Assembly (NCBI GenBank): GCA_949825065.1
Contig: OX463841.1
Span: 16,011,064-16,075,063 of the forward strand
Origin: Odontocerum albicorne
Lineage: Eukaryota > Arthropoda > Insecta > Trichoptera > Odontoceridae
DNA: 64,000 nucleotides
Direction: 5' to 3'
A program made the translations under genes and the position numbers. Of this stretch, positions 55,115-64,000 are shown one piece after another (position 1 is the stretch's first letter; each line of letters begins with the position of its first letter). The notes under the pieces are model-generated. The model searched no databases. It was given only the letters and a program-made list of their open reading frames with translations, and was not told the origin of the DNA.

Positions 55115-55440
55115 ATAATATTCGGAAAATGTATTATTAAAAATCGTGGATTTTCAGAAATCCTTCGCGAAACGTAAGCTATATATTTATTAGCATTTTA
55201 TTTTACTATACATTTTTAGTGCTCAGTATTGCGTTGTTAATCCTGGTGACCTTTTTAAACTCGTCTTAAAAGAGAAACCGTAAAAAAAGGATCAGGGATC
55301 AAACAGGGTTGATACATACGGCAGGTAACACAATTTAAATAAAAGCTTGCGGGTTATGTCATGAAACGAAATGATAACCGTTGGACTAAAACATTTCTTG
55401 AATAGTGACCCAGAACTTTAATAAAAGTGGGCAGACAAAA
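55115..55440. other. Unassigned; weak tRNA-like strand
   Basis: Minus strand has 'tagtccaacggttatcattt' (A-box like), 'tgtttgatccctgatc' (B-box like) and then TTTTTT. The two boxes are too far apart (about 85 nt) for a normal tRNA, so it is left uncalled. Confidence 0.3.
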
Positions 55441-55459
55441 GAACCTAGGGTTAGGTATC

Positions 55460-56010
55460 TTCTTCTTCTTCCCAATGTCATGTCAGGTCCCCCCAACGTT
55501 GAATATTACTTGGGAGTAGGCATCTTTGTCCCCGGCAGCCCGAAAAAGATCCTCAATACTCCTTATACCAGTCCAATCATGTATATTGCGGAGTCAGGAG
55601 ATTTGCCTCCTGCGAACACCTCTTCGGCCCTCTATTTTGCCTTGGATGATCAAGTGCAGTAGTTTGTACTTTGCTCCTCTAAGTGCATGACCCAAATACG
55701 ACACCTTTCGGATTTTAATATTAGTCAGCAACTCTCTATCAACTTTGGCTCTTTGAAGAACCTTTGTGTTACTGACCATATCCGTCCAGGATATCCGTAG
55801 CATTCTCCGGTGCATCCACATTTCGAATTCTTCCAGTCGGTTCTTACTACCAACTTTGAGGGTCCATGATTCCACTCCATGCAATAACACTGACCAAACG
55901 TAGCATTTGACTAGCCGTTGTCGAGGTTTCAAGTTTAGATTATCATCGCAGAATACGCTTCGTATTTTATTAAAAGCCGCATGAGATGATTTAATTCTGC
56001 ACTTGAGGGT
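55460..56010 (-). pseudogene. RTE-like LINE ORF2 C-terminus
   Basis: Minus frame LVKCYVWSVLLHGVESWTLK, KNRLEEFEMWMHRRMLRISW, TDMVSNTKVLQRAKVDRELL, TNIKIRKVSYLGHALRGAKY, KLLHLIIQGKIEGRRGVRRR. It continues past a shift to the NVGGT end and a (GAA)n tail. The cleanest of the three copies (others 184-671, 10940-11590). Confidence 0.82.
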
Positions 56011-56014
56011 TAGA

Positions 56015-56930
56015 TATCATAAAATACATTTCAGAACCTCAGTAAAGACGTCTGTCACGAGAGACACAAATAAGAAGCAAATGTCTAACACTTTAATGAA
56101 GAAGGCCGATAGCGACGACTTTTCAACCTATGTGATTACATTTCTTTCTTTATCTCAGTATTTCGTGAAAATGAAATGGTCGAATCAAATAATACGATTG
56201 TATGGTTCATCCTATTCTGGACCAAGTGCTTTTCCTATAATCACATTTTCGCCTTTTCTAAACTTCCATTACATAAGAATGGTCAAGTAAATTGCATAGA
56301 GCTTTTGAATCTCCTTTTTTCATGTTTGCTCCTGTAAGATTAGAAAACAAAGTAGTTTTACTTCGAAAGCAAGAGAACAAAAGATAGCTTATATTTTTCT
56401 CCGCCGAGCTTACGTGGGGTGGGAAATGAGTTTTCTTGTTTCGTTGACATTTTTATATTAGTTTATAAAGATGACTACAAGTGTTTTTTTTTTCAAAGTT
56501 CTTTTGTTTACAATTATTTTTACAACTTTTCCTTAAGGTATAGTTTATCTACGAAAATAAAAAAAATGTAGTCACCAATAGTTGGATGGAAATTATAATT
56601 GTAAAGTTCCCCCTGAAGATAGCTTCGGGGTAAACAGTAGAAAGACGTTTAGAAAGGTTTTTTGTAATTAGTGGAATAACAAAGTAATGTAATACATATA
56701 ATGTGTTTTATTATGTTTTTTATAATATTAAGTAGCGCTAAATGTTTACGTATGTCATTGACTCTCCACGTGTGATAGTGTTTCCAACACGCACGATGAA
56801 GAACTGTGAGTTAAGTATCAACTCCAAGGCTCTTAACATGAATGCTCAGTTAAAAAGGCTGAAAACACTTTTGGGAATGGAACATAGTCCTAGTAAAAGG
56901 ATTAAATTAATGTTGTGGAAATTCGCGCTC
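56015..56930. other. No recognised gene
   Basis: Two ORFs (56003-56290, 56742-56933) have no motif I recognise. 56590-56660 has 'ccccctgaagatagcttcgg', which starts like a hammerhead-type CUGAAGA but lacks the rest. Confidence 0.45.
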
Positions 56931-56934
56931 TAAG

Positions 56935-57215
56935 AAAAAAAAATGCTTTCAATGTATGAAAGAATGCAGATGAAGATATCAGAAATGAATGCATGTATGA
57001 ATTGGATGTTATTATTAAGATGAAGAGAATACCGTAAGGGTGGTTAAGTCATAAGGGTGGAAAACAATAATGATTAAGCGAATATTCAAGTGAAAAGCAC
57101 ACTGTGTGTTTGGAAGAATAAGGCAGAGGAAAACGTAACTCGATCAAGTAGATCAGATTTTGAAATGAGGTGAAGTGAGAAGCATGAACGTTAGAAGATT
57201 GTTCTTTGTGATAAA
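56935..57215 (+). pseudogene. LINE-A ORF2 scrap
   Basis: 'aatgcagatgaagatatcag', 'aatgaatgcatgtatgaatt' and 'gatcaagtagatcagatttt' follow LINE-A order (NE.IRNECM..L.., DQVDQIL). Heavily decayed. Confidence 0.5.
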
Positions 57216-57309
57216 TAGTTAAATTATTTTTTTAAACAAAATACTCGGTTGATTCTTGGTGAATATTGATTTTTTTATTTTACAGTTGGCAAATCTGATT
57301 TGAATCTAA

Positions 57310-58443
57310 AATATACAAGTCATAATGCTATGTCCCTTTTGGGTAGCCACAGAGGACAAATATTCATACTTTTCTATCCACACACAGCTCTCAAGCTCTC
57401 ACCTCGAACGATTTGTATCTAAAAGATACATGCATACAAGTCATAATGCTATGTCCCTTTTAGGTAGCCACAGAGGACAAATATTCATGCTTTTCTATCC
57501 ACATACAGCTCTCAAGCTCTCACCTCGAACGATTTGTATCTAAAAGATACATGCATACAAGTCATAATGCTATGCCCCTTTTGGGTAGCCACAGAGGACA
57601 AATATTCATCCTTTTTTATCCACACACACAGCTCTCAAGCTCTCACCTCGAACGATTTGTATCTAAAAGATACATGCATACAAGTCATAATGCTATGCCC
57701 CTTTTAGGTAGCCACAGAGGACAAATATTCATGCTTTTCTATCCACATACAGCTCTCAAGCTCTCACCTCGAACGATTTGTATCTAACAGATACATGCAT
57801 ACAAGTCATAATGCTATGTCCCTTTTGGGTAGCCACAGAGGACAAATATTCATCCTTTTTTATCCACACACACAGCTCTCAAGCTCTCACCTCGAACGAT
57901 TTGTATCTAAAAGATACATGCATACAAGTCATAATGCTATGCCCCTTTTGGGTAGCCACAGAGGACAAATATTCATCCTTTTTTATCCACACACACAGCT
58001 CTCAAGCTCTCACCTCGAACGATTTGTATCTAAAAGATACATGCATACAAGTCATAATGCTATGCCCCTTTTGGGTAGCCACAGAGGACAAATATTCATC
58101 CTTTTTTATCCACACACACAGCTCTCAAGCTCTCACCTCGAACGATTTGTATCTAAAAGATACATGCATACAAGTCATAATGCTATGCCCCTTTTAGGTA
58201 GCCACAGAGGACAAATATTCATGCTTTTCTATCCACATACAGCTCTCAAGCTCTCACCTCGAACGATTTGTATCTAAAAGATACATGCATACAAGTCATA
58301 ATGCTATGTCCCTTTTGGGTAGCCACAGAGGACAAATATTCATCCTTTTTTATCCACACACACAGCTCTCAAGCTCTCACCTCGAACGATTTGTATCTAA
58401 AAGATACATGCGTACAAGTCATAATGCTATGTCCCTTTTAGGT
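57310..58443. repeat. 121/123-bp tandem array, about 9.4 units
   Basis: Unit includes 'cataatgctatgtccctttt', 'gggtagccacagaggacaaa', 'ctctcaagctctcacctcga', 'acgatttgtatctaaaagat'. Two length classes alternate irregularly: 121 bp ('cttttctatccacatacag') and 123 bp ('cctttttttatccacacac' type). Long overlapping ORFs across it come from the repeat. Confidence 0.93.
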
Positions 58444-58449
58444 ATAATA

Positions 58450-58980
58450 AAATTAATTGCTTCTTCTATTTGTATTTTTTTCCAAAATCATTATAAAAAA
58501 GTATTTGTTTGTTTGTAATGTGTGTTTTTACATATTTTACGTTTTAATAAAAAAAAATGTGTTACAAAGACTAAAAGTTATATAAACTTTAAAGGAGGAA
58601 CATAAAAAAATTATCATGAGAAAACTCATATTTTATTCATTTGTATCCACAAAACGCATTTTTCTCTCGGGAAACTTGAAAGCAGGGTTGGCAAAGAGAG
58701 AATTATTAAGAAATGAATAAGAAATATTCTCAACGGCCAAACTAGAAAAGTTATCCATGTTTACATAATTTGAAAATAAAATATTAAACCCTGAATGGCG
58801 TAACTTTTACTTCCACTGTTCATCTTCGGAAATAGATTTACTTTTGTAAAACACAACTGCAACTTTATGACCTTATAAATCAATCGTATTACGATAAACC
58901 TAGACGTGAGACTTGAGACTTTTATGAAAAAATACTGGAAATGCTACGCTACGTTAAAAAAAATATAACGAAGAATTATT
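58450..58980. other. No recognised gene
   Basis: AT-rich unassigned sequence. Confidence 0.5.
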
Positions 58981-58984
58981 AATC

Positions 58985-59605
58985 TTTTTTTTTTTTTATT
59001 AAACAAAGTAAATTATTGTACAAACATTTGTCAAGGCTATACCTATATACGAATATATTTCTTAACTAATCTTAATTATATGTTATAATTTATGAACTTA
59101 CTTAATCTTATTTTCCTACATGTCATTTTATTTTATTTTTTTCAATCTTAATATATGATTTCTTAGAAATAATTAACACCTACATACTACTTATAACTAG
59201 ATAACAACTCTTACACTAATTATTCAGCAAAAACAAGTCCACTCGTTCAGGCTACTTGTATTCCATCACATTCACTCAGACCTGTGTCGTCCCAGCTAAT
59301 ACTGTAGGTGGACTAGTCAGGCAACAGATAATGCTTCGGGAGCTTGTGCTTATAACGGAAGGGTAGGTCGGATTTATTCTCGTAAGCCCCCAGGGCAGCG
59401 ACTAAGGGATTGCTGTGATTTTGTTGGCTTTTACAGAACTTCACGGTTCAAACGAGGATGTGGTGTTGTAGGGTTTCTTCTCGCTGTTCGGCGTGAAGTC
59501 GGGTAAGGTTTCTTCTGGGATGGATGTTAAAAGATATCTTGAATGCCTTGTTCTGCACTCTCTGGAGTTTGAAATTGTTAATCTCCTCAAAATATATGCA
59601 ATAAT
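58985..59605 (-). pseudogene. LINE-D ORF2 C-terminus and 3' UTR
   Basis: Minus strand NFKLQRVQNKAFKISFNIHP, RRNLTRLHAEQREETLQHHI, then a shift, then FCKSQQNHSNPLVAALGAYE and PFRYKHKLPKHYLLPD, stop near 59316. 'LQR.QN.A...', 'F......N.SNPL...L..Y' is a Jockey/CR1-like end. The ~300-bp 3' UTR ends in a T-run (58987-58999) and matches 1579-1785. Confidence 0.82.
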
Positions 59606-59910
59606 TGTTTTTTTTTCCAAATGACCATTCTTGATAAGTGAATCATTTTGTGAAAAATTTTCAAATGAGGATTTGTATTTTGAGCTCGATGTATTCAAAA
59701 GAAATTCTTACATTAAAATGATATTTAAATTCTTAAGGATAAAAAATCTTCTCAATAAGTCCTTGATACAAAAACATTATCTTAAAATACCTTCACTATT
59801 TGTTCGAGATTAAACATTTTAAATTTTTGAAAAAAAATGACGATAAATATTTTTGTTTTTTTTTTAAATCGCACTAGGTTTTATTAACGTTCTTTCAAAT
59901 AATTACAGTA

Positions 59911-60130
59911 CCCGGCGGATAGTAATACACATCGGGCTTAAGAAAGAGACTGTCGGCCATAATCGGCTAAATTCGGATATTGTAGAGCGTCGTCTCTGTC
60001 CTTCGATGCGACTGACAAATCACGCAAACACGTGTATGAATGACAGATGCGACGCTCTACAAAGCCGAAGTTAACCGATTATGGTCGACAGTATCTTTCT
60101 TAAGCCCGATGTGTATTACTTACCGCCGGG
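59911..60130. mobile_element. 220-bp MITE with ~85-bp inverted repeats
   Basis: Left CCCGGCGGATAGTAATACAC, right (inverted) CCCGGCGGTAAGTAATACAC, continuing through 'atcgggcttaagaaaga' and 'gtagagcgtcg'. TA at 59909-59910 and 60131-60132. The ~45-bp loop holds 'cacgcaaacacgtgtatgaa'. Unrelated to the other TIRs here. Confidence 0.85.
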
Positions 60131-60272
60131 TACTTGTGTATCTCTTCGCGAATTTATTGAGAATCAAGTCAAAATGGTAAGATTCAATTAGGTTTTTTGT
60201 GAAAAAAATGTTCCTTTTATAATTCAATAAAAATATATTACAAGTAGCTTGGTTACTTGATAAAAAATACTA

Positions 60273-60933
60273 TTGGGTGTTAACATAAGTTGTGTCCGTT
60301 TTTTTTTTCAATTGAAAAATGAGCACCAAAAGTAAAACAAAATGGTAAAGGTTATACGTCATTCGAAGGAAAATTTTCTGCTCTACAAGATATTTTGTTT
60401 GCTTTTACGTTACATATATTATTTTATTTGATTACAAGCCTTCAAAATGGAATGTCAAGAAGACGAAAGTGAGCATTTTTGACACCTCCTTCTGTTCGCG
60501 TTCAATCGAGGGATTCGTGAATAATATGGTTTAAACGGTCTTCATCGAAGTCCACTGGTCGTCCGGAACGCTCCATGTCTTTCAGTTCGAAATTACCATC
60601 TTTGAAACGCAAACACCATCGATGAACTGTCCTTTCATTCCTAGGATCTTCACCGTACAATTCGCAAATATCGCGAGCAGCTTTGGCAGCTTTATTCTTT
60701 CGATTGAACGCGAACAGAAGGAGGTGTCGAAAATGCTCACTTTCGTCTACTTGACATTCCATTTTGAAGGCTTGTTATCAAATCAAATAATATATGTAAC
60801 GTAAAAGCAAACAAAATATCTTGTAGAGCAGAAAATTTTCCTTCGAATGACGTATAACCTTTACCATTTTGTTTTACTTTTGGTGCTCATTTTTAAATTT
60901 GGAAAAAAACGGACACAACTTATGCTAACAACT
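60273..60933. mobile_element. Fold-back mariner-C made of two 5' ends
   Basis: 60273-60510 (+) is the mariner-C 5' TIR, 5' UTR and first ~20 codons. 60690-60933 (-) is the same segment inverted. Thus both termini are 5' ends, with 180 bp of transposase codons as spacer. TA precedes 60273. The left arm stops at 'cgttcaatcgaggg', the same point where 26619 begins. Confidence 0.85.
60502..60762 (-). pseudogene. Mariner-C transposase N-terminus
   Basis: MECQVDESEHFRHLLLFAFN, then AARDICELYGEDPRNERTVH, RWCLRFKDGNFELKDMERSG, RPVDFDEDRLNHIIHESLD. Helix-turn-helix I and the start of II are complete. The frame runs into the inverted copy and ends. No catalytic part. Confidence 0.82.
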
Positions 60934-60939
60934 TATAAT

Positions 60940-61945
60940 TTGGTACACATTCCCGTTCTAAATAATAGTTGAACCGTTATTGGTCACCCTTCCCGGAAGA
61001 CATAAAATTCCTTAAAGCTAATAGAAATTTGTTGTGCTTTAAATAATCTCATTAATAAGTTATGGCTTTAATTAAAAAAAACCTTTTTTTATACTAGAAC
61101 GGAAAACGACTTATGAATGGAAGTTTTAGCATATTTTAAACATAAGTTAAGTACATACTGAATAATTAAATAATAAAAAAAAACCGTCATTGAGTTGTAA
61201 GAATTATTATCTAGTTATAAGTTAGTATGTACGAGTAGGTGTTAACTATTTAGAAATTAAATATAATATTAAGATTATTAAAAATAAAATTACATATTAT
61301 AAATTAGTTCATAGTTAAAATATATAAATTTGTATTTAGGAAAAGCCTGTGGCAAATATTTGTATTACAGATTTTTTTATTAAATAAAAAATATATATGT
61401 CAAGCAATTCAAAAGCACTGTATTTTTTCTTGACTATAGTAAACATATTGAAGAATTAAATATAAAAGCTTGATATTTTATGACTTAAGAATTATGGAAT
61501 TCCACAAATATATAACGGTACTTATTATATATTTATTTTTGTCTTATTGTTTCGGTCTTAGTCTAGGCTGGGTTTTTACTCGTACATGATTTTTTATATT
61601 AAAATTTTTTAAGAATACATACAATCATAAATCTCATATTTTTCATATAAAAAAACCCCCAATTGCTTGAAATTAAAATAAACACTAAATCAATGTTTTT
61701 TTTCTTAATGATCGTGAAAATTTATATGAAAGAATTTTACATTGTCGGCTTTGTAGTTCATAAAAATTAACGAATCGTTTAAACGTGAGCAAACCTTCTC
61801 AAACGGTGTGTCGTGTCACTAATTAATTATATTTGGTATTCTGTGAAAAGTTAATCGTATACAGGATTTAAAGTATTTAAGACCAAATGAAAATTTAATA
61901 TTATCTATAAGAAATAGTTAAAGTGATAAATTAATATTGATATAA
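60940..61945. other. No recognised gene
   Basis: Very AT-rich unassigned sequence. Confidence 0.5.
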
Positions 61946-61949
61946 AATA

Positions 61950-62728
61950 CAGTTAAACCCAGTTTTTACGTGCCCGGAACTCACGTTTTCCCGCTATTTG
62001 CGTTCAATTGTTACAATCCCTTTTTATTTTAGTACATTTAGTACCCGCTTTTACGTTTTTATTTCCCGCAATTTACGTTTGAAATATTTAAAATGCAAAT
62101 CAATTTATTAACGTATTTAATAAAATGCGCGACGATTTAAAATATTTGAAATGAATATTAGGAAGCAGACATATGTTGTTTCTATTTATAGACACGTGTG
62201 CACCTGCAGCGCTCATAGTCAAGGTTACACGAGTCGTGTAATACGAGTACGATGCAATTGATGGGAAATTTAGCCAATCAGAGGCAGGTAGACTGTATAG
62301 TTGGTCAATTTGTGCTTGTGTTTTAAACGTGTCGGTCGTGTACATACTCGTACAATGTCAATTGTCGTGTATTTCGTGTGTCAATTTACATTTTTTTCAT
62401 TTCTTTTAATTTTTCGTTGAATCCCTTCAAATAATGTCTCAGCAAAGAGAAACATTATCGATTCAAGAGAAAAGGAAAATTCTCGAAAATGTGAATAAAC
62501 ACGTTGTTGGTTCACGTGTTTCGCTCGCGCGTGATTTCAGGATACCCATTACAACTTTGGCTACGATAATAAAAAATCGCGAATCGATTGAAAAAAGTTT
62601 CCCGATTTGCGTGATTATCTAAATAAAAAATTAATTTCAATTTTTTTTATAGCCTCGAACCTACGTTTTCCCCCCAATTACGTTTTTTTTATCAGTCCCT
62701 TCAAAAACGTAAAAACGGGGTTTCACTG
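61950..62728 (+). mobile_element. Tigger/pogo deletion derivative
   Basis: Left CAGTTAAACCCAGTTTTTAC, right (inverted) CAGTGAAACCCCGTTTTTAC, TA at 61948-61949 and 62729-62730. Subterminal 'ccggaactcacgttttcccg' and 'cctcgaacctacgttttccc' are also inverted/related. It encodes only the transposase DNA-binding N-terminus. Confidence 0.9.
62434..62622 (+). CDS. Truncated Tigger transposase: CENP-B-type DNA-binding domain
   Basis: 62 residues beginning MSQQRETLSIQEKRKILENV, then SLARDFRIPITTLATIIKNR and ESIEKSF. This is the N-terminal CENP-B/pogo helix-turn-helix (L...EK..IL......G...LAR.F.IP..TL.TI.KNR..I). The natural ATG is at 62434. After residue ~55 the frame leaves homology at an internal deletion and stops. 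The DDE domain is absent. The intact short frame could give a DNA-binding-only peptide; whether it is expressed is unknown. Confidence 0.75.
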   Translation: MSQQRETLSIQEKRKILENVNKHVVGSRVSLARDFRIPITTLATIIKNRESIEKSFPICVII

Positions 62729-62734
62729 TATATA

Positions 62735-63265
62735 ACATTGATTCTGTAAGTACAATGTATGGCAGTAAAACTGTTATCTCAAATTAAAGGTTTTCGGTAA
62801 AAGTATAATTTAATTTTAAACACAGATTGCTTATTTATTCTGACTTCAAATGGTTAGCAAAAAAATTATTTTAAAAAAGCTTTTATAGTTTTCAAGTTAA
62901 AAACACTCGTAACCTTAAACCTCTCAATTCAAAAACCTATTTGGCCATGGATTTAAAGAAATCCTCAATTCGAATTCGTAGAGAAAGTGTTTTTTCTCAT
63001 ACTTTGACTTTCCTAGTGTAATTTAATGTTCAAACATTTCATTTATTATTCTCACTTGATGTTTTTCTTGCGCTTTATTTTTTTTTTATTTGGATAATTT
63101 TGCTTCTCCAATTGAAAGTTTGTGGACTGTCGTAGAATGCGAATAGATATTGAATTCCATTAGAAATAGTTTCAACTCCACTGTTTCAGGGTGTCTCAAC
63201 TACAAGAGAACCTTTTTTTATTGGCTTTATTGGACTCATTGCACTATGCACTACACACATACACT
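62735..63265. other. No recognised gene
   Basis: AT-rich unassigned sequence. Confidence 0.5.
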
Positions 63266-63269
63266 ACAC

Positions 63270-63400
63270 CTAAAGCCGAATGTGTTACTATCACACATCA
63301 GAAGAACTACAAAGATTTCTTTGTAGTTTGTTTTCCCTTGGTAAGTTTTCTGCGGTATTCATCCAAATTCGTTTTTCTAAATATATATTCATTCGGAGAC
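63270..63400 (-). repeat. Interspersed repeat R4
   Basis: Minus strand 'aataccgcagaaaacttacc', 'aagggaaaacaaactacaaa', 'gaaatctttgtagttctt'; third copy of R4 and, like 7110-7420, uninterrupted at the TA that is occupied at 24110. Confidence 0.6.
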
Positions 63401-63489
63401 GTGTCTAAACCAATGGCCGCATGCACCACCTTCCTGTCCGTACACTCAACATATATATATTTATTTTATGGTATTTTTAATATGTCAAT

Positions 63490-63705
63490 AATAGTGGGCC
63501 TGAGTTCCGAGTAAGAGCGCTCTTGAGGAGAACCCGCTCTGTAAACAACGCTATATAATTTGTCCATTATTATTATTTAAATTTCTTGCGAAAATATTTA
63601 CAATAAATGTATTTTTGTGAATTTCGTGGGTCTGCGTTCCGAGTAACAGTGCCCTTGAGGAGACTCTGCTCTGTAAACAACGCTACATAAAACAACGCTA
63701 CATAA
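63490..63705 (+). repeat. Two SINE-2 copies in tandem
   Basis: 'gttccgagtaagagcgctct', 'tgaggagaacccgctctgta', 'aacaacgctatataatttgt' at 63501-63563, repeated with changes at 63638-63704. The last 'aacaacgctacataa' is itself doubled. Matches the tail of 7020-7108 and 4480-4531. Confidence 0.65.
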
Positions 63706-63882
63706 TTTGGTGTATAATATTATAAAAATGTATCAATACATTAAATTAATAAATAAATAGATTTATATACCATACATATTAACGTAAGGTTGTTTCGAAA
63801 TCTCCTGGTTATGATCGAAGAAACTGCATCGAAATTTTCCGGAAGTTGCGACTTGAAACTCATTGAAATATATTTCCTTTCT

Positions 63883-64000
63883 GCCGAAATCTACATTTAT
63901 ACTACAATATATAATTTCCTTTCTATCGGAAATATATTTTTCTTTCTGTCTAATTCTGTCGAAATCTACATTTATATAATTTCCTTTCTATCGGAAATAT
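63883..64000. repeat. Direct duplication cut by the window edge
   Basis: 'gaaatctacatttata' and 'atttcctttctatcggaaat' occur twice, about 75 bp apart. Confidence 0.7.

Noticed and set aside
55280..55400. tRNA gene with terminator on the minus strand
   Set aside because: A-box and B-box-like strings are about 85 nt apart and do not fold into a cloverleaf without assuming an intron.
57325..58518. ORFs up to 160 codons with repeated His-Thr-Ser-His motifs
   Set aside because: Reading frames through the 121/123-bp tandem array; several overlapping frames are equally open and no start context or domain is present.

Overview
The window is AT-rich eukaryotic DNA, most likely from an arthropod and probably an insect with a large, repeat-laden genome. 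I infer this from the element set: mariner DD34D, piggyBac-, Tigger- and hAT-type elements, RTE/Jockey/CR1-like LINE tails, tRNA-derived SINEs and Penelope-like remnants. There is no operon-like gene order, no bacterial signal and no host gene that I can support. The species cannot be named from this. Names such as LINE-A or SINE-1 are my own labels for families seen inside the window.

Layout. 0-5 kb: LINE tails, a 44-bp minisatellite broken by a retroelement, a hAT MITE and a mariner deletion derivative. 6-13 kb: a LINE tail, a Tigger remnant with the transposase C-terminus, a hAT MITE inside a 34-bp minisatellite, and an old Tigger-like element carrying a LINE copy and a hammerhead-like motif. 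13.6-15.4 kb: a piggyBac-like element with about 200-bp terminal inverted repeats (TIRs) and TTAA duplications. 16-25 kb: a (TA)n tract, LINE-A and LINE-C tails, and a mariner/Tc1-type relic whose empty site survives elsewhere in the window. 26-28.5 kb: a palindrome with a hammerhead-like motif in each arm (Penelope-like terminal repeats), a hAT relic and a LINE-A copy. 28.4-32 kb: a 72-bp array, a SINE, and a 1.6-kb 50-bp satellite with a 707-bp higher-order period. 33-37 kb: LINE-A, mariner A inserted in a 54-bp array, a hAT MITE and LINE-C. 38-44 kb: 20-bp and 25-bp arrays, a Jockey-like LINE, a possible LTR and a Tigger MITE. 44-52 kb: LINE-C, SINE-1, LINE-B with a nested insertion, a foldback element and mariner B. 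53-58.5 kb: a 64-bp array with no variant that I could see and a 121/123-bp array. 59-64 kb: LINE-D, a TIR MITE, a fold-back mariner, a Tigger deletion derivative and SINE-2.

Interactions are between mobile elements, not host genes. Mariners A and B each keep a transposase spoiled by one lesion, and several relics are non-autonomous. SINE-1 shares its 3' tail with LINE-C, its likely enzyme donor. Three separate minisatellites have grown out of the same C-terminal region of LINE-A. Most promising for follow-up: the hammerhead-like motifs with an extra core base, the LINE-A-seeded arrays, the SINE/LINE tail sharing, the higher-order satellite, and the over-abundance of the octamer TACTCGTA.
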